Source: Calditrichota bacterium (lineage in GTDB: Bacteria > Zhuqueibacterota > Zhuqueibacteria > Zhuqueibacterales > Geothermadaptataceae). Taken from it: a stretch of DNA of 64,000 nucleotides. Location: assembly GCA_008501765.1 (NCBI GenBank), contig QQUE01000007.1, positions 1-64,000 on the forward strand, read 5' to 3'. The notes under the pieces were generated by a model that was given only the letters and a program-made list of their open reading frames with translations, was not told the origin of the DNA and made no database searches. Position numbers and translations under genes: made by a program. Positions within the stretch are counted from its first letter, which is position 1; each line of letters starts with the position of its first letter. Below, piece after piece: positions 37,337 through 46,371 of the stretch.

Positions 37337-38181
37337 TTTTGCAGAGCGAGAAAAGCGGCAAATTCTTTATCGGTCATAAAAAAACTATGCTCAGGGGATG
37401 GATAGCCACCATTTTCAACTTCTTCGCGGTACTTTTTGAGTGCAGTCAATGTATCCTGGTGCTGCGATGCGAATGTCTTGAGGAATTTGGGTTGGAATTC
37501 ATTATTCATTCCAAGCATATCGTGGTAGACTAAAACCTGGCCATTGCACCCTGCTCCAGCACCAATACCAATCGTGGGGATTGACAATTTATCACTGATG
37601 AAATCGGCAAGTTGTGCCGGAACCATTTCGAGAACAAGCATAGTGCACCCGGCTTCTTCGATTGCAAATGCATTTTCTAACAATATGTTGGCAGATTCCG
37701 CCGATTTCGCCTGTAAGCGATATCCTCCGAGTTTGGTTGCCGATTGCGGTGTTAAACCCAGGTGGCCGATTACTGGAATCCCGGCGTCACTAATCGCCTG
37801 AATTGCCGGGATACGTTCTTTTCCGCCTTCGAGCTTGACTGCATCCATCCCGGCTTCTTTGATAAAGCGGCCGGCATTGTAGACAGCATCGTTAATGTCT
37901 GCCTGGTACGAAAGGAAAGGCATATCTCCGACGAGAAAAGCCCGGTTGGCGCCCCGGCTCACGGCACGACAATGGTGCAGCATTTCATCCATCGTGACCA
38001 TAACCGTGCTTTTGTGACCGAGAACGACCATAGCTAACGAATCGCCAACGAGAATAATATCAATTCCCGCCTCATCAACTAATTTGGCTCCTGGAAAATC
38101 GTAGGCTGTGAGCATGGTAATTGGCTGACCGTTGGCTTTTTTCTTAAATATATCCGGGATCGAGACTTTATTCGATTGCAC
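37333..38181 (-). CDS. panB: 3-methyl-2-oxobutanoate hydroxymethyltransferase
   Basis: This enzyme (282 residues) transfers a hydroxymethyl group from methylene-tetrahydrofolate to ketoisovalerate, the first step of pantoate synthesis. MLTAYDFPGAKLVDEAGIDIILVGDS, VVGDMPFLSY-like (LVGDMPFLSYQ), VKLEGG and GIGAGAGCNGQVLVYHDMLG are standard PanB motifs, with metal-binding Asp residues in the first and second. The start is GTG at 38181 with only a weak ribosome site. It opens the minus-strand pan cluster. The aspartate decarboxylase gene panD is not in the window. Confidence 0.96.
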   Translation of the reverse strand: MQSNKVSIPDIFKKKANGQPITMLTAYDFPGAKLVDEAGIDIILVGDSLAMVVLGHKSTVMVTMDEMLHHCRAVSRGANRAFLVGDMPFLSYQADINDAVYNAGRFIKEAGMDAVKLEGGKERIPAIQAISDAGIPVIGHLGLTPQSATKLGGYRLQAKSAESANILLENAFAIEEAGCTMLVLEMVPAQLADFISDKLSIPTIGIGAGAGCNGQVLVYHDMLGMNNEFQPKFLKTFASQHQDTLTALKKYREEVENGGYPSPEHSFFMTDKEFAAFLALQK

Positions 38182-38450
38182 TGTGGGTCTCTTCTTAAAA
38201 TGTGATCAAAATAACCTGAAAAATTACACAAATATAGCAACTTTTTACAGCAGGCAAAGCCTTTTTTGGAAAATAAAATCATGAATACGGTCTTTTTTAT
38301 TCAATTTTGTGGTAAGGATTCGTAGCTAATCAAAAATATTTTTGCGCATGTGAATTACCAGAGCGATTTGCCGTTATGCAATGCACAATGAAATCTATAA
38401 AGGGATTACACTCCTGAATTGCGTGTACAGTTTTAATATTTTCAAATTAG

Positions 38451-38575
38451 TACTACTTTGGCAGATTCGATTTTTCTAAAAAAGACCAGTAAGCTAAAAA
38501 TAACAACCCTGACAGGGCTTCAAGCCCTGTCAGGGTTAAGCTCGCTCCAGCCCCATTTAATCTGCCAAAGTAGTA
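38451..38575. repeat. MITE-like element with nested inverted repeats
   Basis: TACTACTTTGGCAGATT (38451-38467) and its exact reverse complement at 38559-38575 bound 125 bases. Inside is a perfect palindrome, AACCCTGACAGGGCTT (38505-38520) against 38522-38537, with one base between the arms. TTAG stands on both outer sides (38447-38450 and 38576-38579) and may be a target duplication. There is no coding frame. It lies in the 459-base gap between panB and the GNAT gene; the rest of that gap shows nothing else. Confidence 0.7.
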
Positions 38576-38640
38576 TTAGCTACGGTTGAGTTATGTGTGA
38601 GGTCAAGTCGGTGATATATGTAAATATAAATCCGGCAGGA

Positions 38641-39249
38641 TTATTTAATCGAATTCGCATCCCACTCAGATTTCAGAATCGAATAAATATGCAAATCGAT
38701 AAACGTATCGTTTTTAAATACGTGTTCGCGCAGAATGCCCTCGAAATGCATACCCAGTTTTTTCATCACTTTTCCGGATGCAGGATTGTGGGCCATAAAA
38801 TGGGCATAAATCCGGTTTAATTCCAGCTTTTCGAAACCAAATTCGATAACGCCGCGGGCTGCTTCCGTCGCGAATCCCTGTTTCCAGTAATCATGTCCAA
38901 CCCAGTATCCCAATTCAGCATGGCTGTGTTTGCTGACCGTGACGAGACTTATCGCACCCAGAAGTTCACTTGAAATACGGTCTGTGATAGCAAAAATAGC
39001 ATGTTTTTTTTTCGTAAATAAAGAATCGTGGGTGGAAATCCATTTTTGGGCGTGTTGAATTTTATACGGAAAGGGCAAGTTGAGAGTTGGGGATGTAACT
39101 TCTTTGCAGTTCGCCAGTTTTTGCACCCGTTGGGAATCATTTAAATTAAATGGCCGCAGAAGCAATCGCTCAGTTTCCAGGCTCGGGCGGTTGGTTCTCG
39201 CCACATCCCAATTCGAAATATGCAGATGGAAGCTGCGTTTGTTATTCAT
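38641..39249 (-). CDS. GNAT-family N-acetyltransferase (RimJ/RimL-like)
   Basis: The cytoplasmic enzyme has 202 residues if read from ATG 39249. The start TERLLLRPFNLNDS, ELGYWVGHDYWKQGFATEAARGVIEFGFEKL (acetyl-CoA pocket) and IYAHFMAHNPASGKVMKKLGMHFEG are typical of the RimJ/RimL group, which acetylates ribosomal protein N-termini or small amines. The substrate is unknown. I prefer 39249 over the ATG at 39255 because GGAG lies eight bases before the former and only two before the latter. The C1B peptidase gene ends 13 bases upstream, so they may be co-transcribed. Confidence 0.88.
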   Translation of the reverse strand: MNNKRSFHLHISNWDVARTNRPSLETERLLLRPFNLNDSQRVQKLANCKEVTSPTLNLPFPYKIQHAQKWISTHDSLFTKKKHAIFAITDRISSELLGAISLVTVSKHSHAELGYWVGHDYWKQGFATEAARGVIEFGFEKLELNRIYAHFMAHNPASGKVMKKLGMHFEGILREHVFKNDTFIDLHIYSILKSEWDANSIK

Positions 39250-39262
39250 CTGCATATCTCCA

Positions 39263-40444
39263 TTATTTTAAGTTTAATATTTTCGCTATATTTTTTGGAA
39301 TGGCATCTTTGTGAACCAGAACAGAAACGGTTTTCGCCCGTGCGTAAGATTCAGACATGTTTAAGAATCCGTTGAACTTGCTTTCTTTTTCGCCCCAGGA
39401 ATTTTTGGTGATGTAATATTTCGTTCCATTCTGGTCTTTCGAAATTCCTGTGAGATGCATTAAATGGTCATCTTTTGACGTGTAATTGTCGAAATAATTT
39501 TGCCGTAATTCCTGGGTGACGACACGCTCTGTTTCCGGTAACTCACAAATCGTTTTTCTTTCATCCTTTGTACGATCATCCCATTCTTTAAGCGGAAGAA
39601 TGGCCACACCTTTTTTATGTTGAAAACTTTTTTCGCTGGTATCGCCATCCCAGGCAACTGTGAAGCCGTGGTTGAGTGCGTGATCAACGACACTCATCAA
39701 TTCATCCAATGGCAGATTGTGGGATAAATGGCGTGCCCAATTGTCGGGAACCTCAACCGCAAATTTGCTATAAAAAGGGTGGTGTGTATACGATGTTAGC
39801 TCGATGTACGCATCAGCATTAAATTTGGTTTGTTTGGCAAATGATTTCGTCGTAAACTCTTTCCCTTTGAACATAAATTTTTGTGGTAGCGGTCCGAGGT
39901 AGGCATCCAAAATACCATCGACTGCCTGTGGCCAGACCGGTGTCAGTTTTCCGGTTTTAATAATCGCATTCAGAAATCCGCGCAACGCTGCGTAAAGTTC
40001 ATTGTGATTATGCCGCGGTTCGCCGATTACCTGACCGGAATAGACCGATTCCGGAACGAATCCTTCTTTGCGAATCACATTCAAAACGTCCTGAAACAAA
40101 CTGCCCTGACCGATTGTCGCATTGCCATGGTGCCTGACGTAGTTTTGCGCTTTAAGAGGGTAGGTGTGGCGAACATTAAACATCTCGGACAAATCGAGGC
40201 TGTCTTCACCCATACGGATTAGTTCTGCCTCGATAAAGGAGGTGGTTGCAAAACTCCAGCACGTTCCTGTTCTCGCCTGATTTTTCACACTGGTGCATTT
40301 TTGCTCGACAACAGTCGTGAAAATAAATCCCTTCTCATCGTCTTTTTCCTTTTTTTCATCATCATTGGCGAAAAGAGGGGAAAAGCCAATAGACAATGCA
40401 ATCAAAATCATAGTCAGATTTATCAACAGTTTTCTGCTCTTCAT
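39263..40444 (-). CDS. Exported C1B papain-like peptidase (bleomycin hydrolase type)
   Basis: The 393-residue protein has a Sec signal peptide (INLTMILIALSIGFSPLFAN, about 8-27). The catalytic residues of the C1B family are visible: Gln56 and Cys62 in QARTGTCWSFA, His330 in DDHLMHLTG, and Asn348 in ITKNSWGE. The EMFNVRHTYPLKAQNYVRHHG and VDHALNHGFTVAWDGD stretches are typical of bleomycin hydrolase and aminopeptidase C. Known members are mostly cytoplasmic hexamers that trim peptides. The leader here predicts a periplasmic or released form. An AAAGGA site precedes the ATG. Confidence 0.88.
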   Translation of the reverse strand: MKSRKLLINLTMILIALSIGFSPLFANDDEKKEKDDEKGFIFTTVVEQKCTSVKNQARTGTCWSFATTSFIEAELIRMGEDSLDLSEMFNVRHTYPLKAQNYVRHHGNATIGQGSLFQDVLNVIRKEGFVPESVYSGQVIGEPRHNHNELYAALRGFLNAIIKTGKLTPVWPQAVDGILDAYLGPLPQKFMFKGKEFTTKSFAKQTKFNADAYIELTSYTHHPFYSKFAVEVPDNWARHLSHNLPLDELMSVVDHALNHGFTVAWDGDTSEKSFQHKKGVAILPLKEWDDRTKDERKTICELPETERVVTQELRQNYFDNYTSKDDHLMHLTGISKDQNGTKYYITKNSWGEKESKFNGFLNMSESYARAKTVSVLVHKDAIPKNIAKILNLK

Positions 40445-40593
40445 TTTATTCCTTTCGTAAGCATGCTAAACAATTATTCACGGGACTGCCCAATAGGAAA
40501 TTTTAATCGCTGGTTTGAATTGACAAGCTCATTAGAAAATAAAAGAATTCCTGTTTTTTGAAAGAATTAATTGGTGGAAGGATGTTTTATAAT

Positions 40594-40762
40594 TTAACGC
40601 GAGTTCGATATAAAAAGAATTGGGACAAAACGAAATAATTATAGGATATAGTCCGAAGGCGTCCCGCCGAGGATAACCCACGAAACGCTCGGCGAGACGC
40701 CTTCGCTCTATTATAAGTATGCTTGGTAAAGAATGTTACAGCTTACATCGAACTCACGTTAA
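40594..40762. repeat. MITE-like element with nested inverted repeats
   Basis: The outer arms TTAACGCGAGTTCGATATAA (40594-40613) and 40743-40762 are reverse complements with two mismatches. Inner arms CGAAGGCGTCCCGCCGAG (40654-40671) and 40688-40705 pair at 17 of 18 positions around a 16-base spacer. The 169-base element is non-coding and GC-richer in the middle than its surroundings. It lies between the C1B peptidase and rsmE genes. The rest of that 366-base gap shows nothing else. Confidence 0.65.
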
Positions 40763-40810
40763 TTTAGCTTTTGATCATTGCATTGAGCATAAATTGCATT
40801 CTGCTAATTA

Positions 40811-41527
40811 TTACTCTTTTCGAAACAAGCGTGCCAATAGCACCGGAACAGCCGTTTCAACACGAAGAATGCGCTGACCGAGAGAGATTCCTGCGAAGCC
40901 GATTGCTGAAAGTTTTTCAATTTCGTAGGGAATTAATCCGCCTTCCGGTCCAACGATGAGTGTCGTAGCAATTTCTTCAGCATCAGAACTGGCCACAGAA
41001 ATTTCTGGATGGGCAACCAATTTGCGTGTATTCTGCGCGATCAGCGGTAATTCATCTTCAACAAAAGGACGAAATCGTTTGCGTAAGTAGACATCTGGCA
41101 GCAGCGTATCTTTTGCTTGTTCCAGTCCGAGAATAAGCGAATGCTTTAGTTTTTCTTCGTTTAGGACGGGGCTATGCCAGAAGCTTTTTTCGACACGGTT
41201 GGTATGCAAAAGGTATATTTTTTTTACCCCCATCGACGTCGCTGCAATCAAAGTGCGATTGAGTACGCGTGGTCTGGGTAATGCCAGTACGAGCGTAACT
41301 GGAAGCGGAGCCGGGGACTCAGATTGGAGCTCAACGTGCATTTCAAGCGAAGATTTTGTGATGGTAGTGATTTCCCCCGCACCAATTTTTCCCCCCAATT
41401 GGCCAACGGTGAGAATATCTCCAGTTTGAGCGCGGTGAATTTCATTAATATGTCGCAGCCGCCGCCCGGTGAGCCTGATCGTGTCTGCGGCGATAAAATC
41501 TTCTTCGAATAGTAAAATTAGATTCAC
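40811..41527 (-). CDS. rsmE: 16S rRNA m3U1498 methyltransferase
   Basis: The 238-residue SPOUT-fold enzyme methylates U1498 of 16S rRNA. The N-terminal PUA-like part (LTGRRLRHINEIHRAQTGDILTVG) is followed by LALPRPRVLNRTLIAATSMGVKKIYLL. The SAM-binding knot has LIVGPEGGLIPYEIEKL and SLGQRILRVETAVPVLLA near the C-terminus. The start appears to be GTG at 41527, with no strong ribosome site. leuS ends 90 bases upstream on the same strand. Confidence 0.93.
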   Translation of the reverse strand: MNLILLFEEDFIAADTIRLTGRRLRHINEIHRAQTGDILTVGQLGGKIGAGEITTITKSSLEMHVELQSESPAPLPVTLVLALPRPRVLNRTLIAATSMGVKKIYLLHTNRVEKSFWHSPVLNEEKLKHSLILGLEQAKDTLLPDVYLRKRFRPFVEDELPLIAQNTRKLVAHPEISVASSDAEEIATTLIVGPEGGLIPYEIEKLSAIGFAGISLGQRILRVETAVPVLLARLFRKE

Positions 41528-41616
41528 TAGAAAAGAGCAGGTTGAAGGTTTAAAGTTATAGGTTGCACGTTAATAGTGCGAATAAGTAAACCTGCAACCC
41601 GCATCGTACCTGGAAT

Positions 41617-44208
41617 TTATTTAACAACGAGATTTACCAATCGTCCGGGAACTGCAATCACGCGGACAACGTTTTTACCCTCGATACGTTTTTTGACTCC
41701 ATCGAGCGCAAGCGCCTGTTCTTCAAGGATTTTCCGGTCTTTTGAATCATCGGCGGCAAGGAAAAGTGCTTCGCGAAGTTTACCGTTTATCTGCACTGGA
41801 ATTTCAACCTCATCGGCCACCAAGCCAGCTGGATCTGCAATCGGCCACTCACCTTGTAAAACAGAATTTTCAAATCCGATCGCACGCCAAAGTTCTTCCC
41901 CGATGAACGGGCAAATTGGTGAAATAAGTTTAACCAAAACTTCCATCGATTGACTCAGTAGCACTTCGTTTTTTACACTCGCTTTAGCTATGTAATCATT
42001 CACTGAATTCGTGAATTCCATTAACGCACTGACGGCAGTGTTAAAATGAAAGCGCTTGAAATCATGGCTAACAGAATCGATGGTTTGGTGCAGTTTGTTC
42101 CACACTGCTTTGGCATCCTTATCCAGGGATGCCGGATCTAATTTTTTCCCACGACCTGTTATCACCATTTCCCGATGCAGGATAACGACACTCCAGATAC
42201 GGCGCAAAAAGCGGTAAGCACCGCGAACGCCCTCAGAATTCCACTCAATTTCGCGTTCCGGTGGGCCCATGAAAAGCGTATAAAGCCGCTCGGTATCCGT
42301 GCCAAATTCCTCGATGATTTCGTCGGGTGAAACGACGTTTTTTTTCGATTTACTCATTTTGGCAATTTCACTGTGGAGTTTTTCACCGGTTTCTTTGTGG
42401 TTGCCATTTTTGTCGACATCGTGCGGATTCACCCAACCTGAGCTTTTGCTTTTATAAGCCATGTGAGTAATCATACCCTGGGTAAAAAGCTGCTTGAAGG
42501 GTTCATCGAAATTGATCAATCCCAAATCACGCACTGCTTTTGTGATAAAACGCGCATACAACAGGTGCAAAATTGCGTGCTCAATTCCACCGACGTACTG
42601 GTCAACCGGCAACCAGTTATTCACAGCGTTTGAATCAAAAATTTCTGTGTCAGATTTGGGGGAAATATAACGGAGAAAATACCAGGATGAATCGACAAAT
42701 GTATCCATCGTGTCGGTGTCTCGCCGTGCAGATGCACCGCATTTCGGACAGGTGCATTCATAAAATTCAGGTATTTCCGCCAGGCCTTTTTTGCCGAGAA
42801 ACTCGACGTCTGGTAATACTACCGGCAGTTCCTCTTCCGGAACAGGAACAATACCGCATTCCTCACAATGAATCATTGGAATGGGTGTGCCCCAATAGCG
42901 CTGGCGTGAGATAAGCCAGTCACGCAAGCGAAAGTTGATCTGACTTTCTCCCTTTTCATTTGATTCGAACCAGTCGATGAATTTTTTGATGGTATTTTTC
43001 CCGGCCCGCAATCCGTCAAATTGCTCGGAATTCACCATCATTCCACTGCCTTCGAGGGCTTCTTGCATGGCAGAACCTTGCATTGGCTGACCGTCTTCGG
43101 TGATGACTGGTGTTATCTCGAGCTGAAATTGTTTGGCAAACTCAAAATCCCGCTGGTCATGCGCCGGTACTGCCATAATCGCTCCGGTTCCGTATCCCAT
43201 GAGCACGTAATCAGCTATCCAAATGGGGATTTTTTTGCCATTGGCCGGATTTATGGCAAAACCTCCGGTAAAAATTCCGGTTTTCTCTCGCGTCACATTT
43301 TGGCGATCAATATCGCTTTTTGCTGCGGCAGCCTGCTTGTACTCTTCAACTGCGCTTTTTTGAGCCAGCGTTGTTATACGTTCTACAAGTTCATGTTCGG
43401 GGGCGAGCACCATAAATGTAGCGCCAAAAATTGTATCCGGACGGGTGGTAAAAACCTCGAGCTCCTCATTTAACTCGCTCACCTCAAATTTCAGCAGGGC
43501 GCCCTCGCTGCGACCAATCCAGTTTCGCTGCATGAGTTTCACCCGGTCGGGCCAGAATTCCAGTTTGTCAAGATCGTCCAGCAACTCCTGCGCATATTCG
43601 GTGATTTTAAAAAACCACTGGGTTAAATCTCTTTTTTCAACATCCGAGCCACAGCGTTCACAGGCGCCATCGACAACTTGTTCATTGGCCAAAACGGTAT
43701 CGCAATCGTAGCACCAGTTGACTACGGCAGCTTTGCGGTAGGCCAATTCTTTATTAAAAAACTGGATAAACAACCATTGATTCCATTTATAATATTCCGG
43801 CGTGCATGTTGCCAATTCCCGGCTCCAATCGAAAACCACGCCCCACTGGCGAAATTGCTGCCGAAAGGTTTCGATATTTTTAAATGTCCATTCTTTGGGG
43901 TGAATTCCACGGTCGATGGCCGCATTTTCAGCTGGTAATCCGAATGCGTCGTATCCCATCGGATTGAGAACATTGTAACCATGCATGATGAGGTATCGGC
44001 AATAAGCGTCACCAATGAGCCAGTTGCGGCCATGCCCAACGTGCATTTCTCCGGAAGGGTAGGGGAACATATTCAGGTAATAGAATTTTTTATCTGTATC
44101 CTGGTTCTCTACTTTAAAGAAGTCATTTTCATGCCAGAAATCGTGCCAGCGTTCTTCAAATTTTTTGAAGTCATAATTTTCTGGAGTCCAGTTTAACTTT
44201 TCATTCAT
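41617..44208 (-). CDS. leuS: Leucyl-tRNA synthetase
   Basis: This class I synthetase (863 residues) charges tRNA-Leu. The HIGH-like motif is PSGEMHVGHGRNW near 52-64. The editing domain (about 220-410) includes TTRPDTIFGATF and GTGAIMAVPAHDQRDFEFA. The KMSKS motif (KMSKSKKN) lies near residue 618, after YVGGIEHAILHLLYARF. Zinc-type Cys pairs (CYDCD...CERCG and CEECG...CPKCG) are present, as in many bacterial enzymes. The end (VRVIAVPGRLVNLVVK) is complete. I see no T-box leader upstream. Confidence 0.97.
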   Translation of the reverse strand: MNEKLNWTPENYDFKKFEERWHDFWHENDFFKVENQDTDKKFYYLNMFPYPSGEMHVGHGRNWLIGDAYCRYLIMHGYNVLNPMGYDAFGLPAENAAIDRGIHPKEWTFKNIETFRQQFRQWGVVFDWSRELATCTPEYYKWNQWLFIQFFNKELAYRKAAVVNWCYDCDTVLANEQVVDGACERCGSDVEKRDLTQWFFKITEYAQELLDDLDKLEFWPDRVKLMQRNWIGRSEGALLKFEVSELNEELEVFTTRPDTIFGATFMVLAPEHELVERITTLAQKSAVEEYKQAAAAKSDIDRQNVTREKTGIFTGGFAINPANGKKIPIWIADYVLMGYGTGAIMAVPAHDQRDFEFAKQFQLEITPVITEDGQPMQGSAMQEALEGSGMMVNSEQFDGLRAGKNTIKKFIDWFESNEKGESQINFRLRDWLISRQRYWGTPIPMIHCEECGIVPVPEEELPVVLPDVEFLGKKGLAEIPEFYECTCPKCGASARRDTDTMDTFVDSSWYFLRYISPKSDTEIFDSNAVNNWLPVDQYVGGIEHAILHLLYARFITKAVRDLGLINFDEPFKQLFTQGMITHMAYKSKSSGWVNPHDVDKNGNHKETGEKLHSEIAKMSKSKKNVVSPDEIIEEFGTDTERLYTLFMGPPEREIEWNSEGVRGAYRFLRRIWSVVILHREMVITGRGKKLDPASLDKDAKAVWNKLHQTIDSVSHDFKRFHFNTAVSALMEFTNSVNDYIAKASVKNEVLLSQSMEVLVKLISPICPFIGEELWRAIGFENSVLQGEWPIADPAGLVADEVEIPVQINGKLREALFLAADDSKDRKILEEQALALDGVKKRIEGKNVVRVIAVPGRLVNLVVK

Positions 44209-44587
44209 ACGGTGTTTCTCCTGCGCAGGCTGGATTCAATTTGCGTATTAAAATTTATATTTCAACATAATCTATAAATGTGCTGAGTTTACTGATATCT
44301 TCTTAAAATCTACGGATAAGTATTATTTTTCGAAGGGACAAGGGCCTGCCGGCGAGACAGTTTCGTCATGCTGCTTCTCATGGCAGAGAGTAATCAACTC
44401 CATAAATTCAGACTTCAACCGGCACATATCAGGATAAAATACCCCCAAAATAAAGTCGGGTATAATAGAGAATTTTGAGTAAATATGCAAGCGAATTACG
44501 TGCAGCAATCGGTGGGAAATTACAAGATGCTTTTGAAAAATATGTACAAGTATTCGATGAAATGCGCCATAATTGATACTCGATTTT
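44209..44587. other. Intergenic region with possible gene remnant
   Basis: These 379 bases lie between leuS and the histidine kinase gene, both on the minus strand. Apart from the short plus-strand frame listed separately at 44475-44576, I see only a minus-strand frame at 44323-44508 without a ribosome site or family features. The presumed leuS promoter must lie near the left end. Confidence 0.4.
44475..44576 (+). pseudogene. Short protein-like frame, possible gene remnant
   Basis: A TTG-started frame of 33 codons reads as an amphipathic helix (KYASELRAAIGGKLQDAF, then EKYVQVFDEMRHN). Its codon use and composition look more like real protein than chance. Two stop codons lie just upstream in the same frame and there is no ribosome site. 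It could be the C-terminal remnant of a lost gene or a very small protein. The family is not recognised. Confidence 0.25.
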
Positions 44588-46096
44588 TTAATCGGATGCT
44601 GTATTGACTTGCAATAAGATTTCGTCTAACTCTTTTTTATTGAATGGCTTCAATAATTTACTATAGGCGCCAGCTTCTACGGCTTCATCCAAATCTTCGC
44701 TGAAATGATCCCCGGTTATCATGACAATCTTTAAATCTTCTTTTATTCCTTTAGCCTGTTTCAGAAAGTCGAGCCCGGACATGTTGGGCATATTTAAATC
44801 GCTAAGAATTAAATCATAATCATAATCGATTACTTTCTGCAGCGCCAGTTCGCCGTTGTCCACAAGTGTTACCTTATGACCTTCCATTGTCAGTAAATTG
44901 TTCAATACGGACCTGATCATCGCCTCATCTTCCACAACCAGAATTTCGAGATTTTTCCGCGTTCCTGATGGTATCTCCGGCACCGGTGTTTTTGGAAAAG
45001 GTAAAGTTTGTTTGGCCAAAGGAAGTGCGATCGAAAATATTGTGCCACCACCGTCCCGGTTTTTTACATTGATTTGGCCTTTGTGCTGCTGCACGATATT
45101 TTTCGAGATAAAAAGCCCCAATCCAGCACCTCCGATGGCAGGCGATTTTTGTTCATTATTTTTTGTGGTGAACATGGGATCAAAAATCTTGGAATGCAGA
45201 TTTTCATCAATGCCCGGACCGGTATCTGCAAATTCTATCAGAGCTGTCTCGTTTTCTTCCTTGACGCTAATGAGTAGTTTTCCACCCGAAGCATGCAAAC
45301 TATCACATGCATTGAGTAACAAATTCAAAAACATCTGTATAATTTGTTCCTCATTGCACATGACGCGCAAATGTGCTGTATAATTTTTCTCAACAATTAT
45401 TTTACTGCGTGTGAGCTCATATTGCATTAAATGCAAAGCCGAATCGATAATTGATGAAATTGGCAAATTACAGTAATCAAATGATTTTGGTTTGAGTAAA
45501 TTGGCAAGCTGATCTGAAATATTTTTACCCTGATCGCAGCAATCTCGAATAATATCCAGCGATGCATTTTTTACTTCAGTGTTTTCGAGCTCAAGTGCTG
45601 CTTGTGCGTGGCCCCCGATCAGATGCAGAATATTATTAAAATCGTGGGCGAGACCTGCTGAGATACGACCGATAAATGCGGCTTTGTCCGCTTCCTCCAA
45701 CTGCCGGCACAAAATCGAAACTTTCTCATTATTTTGGTTGATCAAAATAGCACGTTTGGCAAGATCGGCAAAGTTATCCAAAATCCCGTCTATTTTTGGT
45801 AAAGCATAATTAATTCCAGCGTGCAGAGCTGCTTGACCAGCCTGCGAATTTGTGGAATTATAGAAGTAAATAATGGCTGGAGATTGTATCGAATTTTGAT
45901 TTTTTATTTGTTGTAACAGAGCGAGGATATCCACTGAATCATCTAAAATAAGCAAGTTGAAATCGCTAAAATTTTGTTGCAATAATTCAGCATCCACAGG
46001 CAAAATTTGAATGCTGTCCCGCGATGGATGTTCTGTCAATGCTTTTTCAATTAATAATGCAAATTTATGGTTTGATTGCGATACCAAAACTCTCAT
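44588..46096 (-). CDS. Hybrid sensor histidine kinase with C-terminal receiver
   Basis: The protein has 502 residues from ATG 46096 and no membrane segment, so it is cytoplasmic. About 1-120 look like a degenerate receiver domain (VLVSQSNHKFALLI, LLILDDSVD). The histidine phosphoacceptor lies near 150 in SAGLAHDFNNILH. The ATP-binding domain has LLLNACDSL (N box), FADTGPGID (G1) and GGAGLGLFISKNIV (G2). A full receiver follows at about 375-495: LVVEDEAMIRS, DLILSDLNMPNMSG with the phosphorylated Asp near 427, and Lys in LLKPFNKKE. The frame is open to 46150, but AGGA lies before ATG 46096. The output and signal are unknown. Confidence 0.9.
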   Translation of the reverse strand: MRVLVSQSNHKFALLIEKALTEHPSRDSIQILPVDAELLQQNFSDFNLLILDDSVDILALLQQIKNQNSIQSPAIIYFYNSTNSQAGQAALHAGINYALPKIDGILDNFADLAKRAILINQNNEKVSILCRQLEEADKAAFIGRISAGLAHDFNNILHLIGGHAQAALELENTEVKNASLDIIRDCCDQGKNISDQLANLLKPKSFDYCNLPISSIIDSALHLMQYELTRSKIIVEKNYTAHLRVMCNEEQIIQMFLNLLLNACDSLHASGGKLLISVKEENETALIEFADTGPGIDENLHSKIFDPMFTTKNNEQKSPAIGGAGLGLFISKNIVQQHKGQINVKNRDGGGTIFSIALPLAKQTLPFPKTPVPEIPSGTRKNLEILVVEDEAMIRSVLNNLLTMEGHKVTLVDNGELALQKVIDYDYDLILSDLNMPNMSGLDFLKQAKGIKEDLKIVMITGDHFSEDLDEAVEAGAYSKLLKPFNKKELDEILLQVNTASD

Positions 46097-46371
46097 GGGA
46101 TATCCTGATGGTAAAATCAACGCACACAGGCCAATATTCCTGCGTAGCAAAACTGGTTTCGGTTACGGTGATATCGATGGTTTTAATATCGCCAGCAAGT
46201 GGTCGAATCTTAAAACTGTTGATTTTTTGGAATAGGATTTAAATTTAACCAGGTGAGAGCAGATTATTATGAGTTTTTGCTGTGAAAAGTATGGATAGTG
46301 ATTGGCCCCTGAAATCAGCATTGACTGACCTGATATTTAAAAAAAACCAGGCCAGCCAAAATTGTGCTCAA

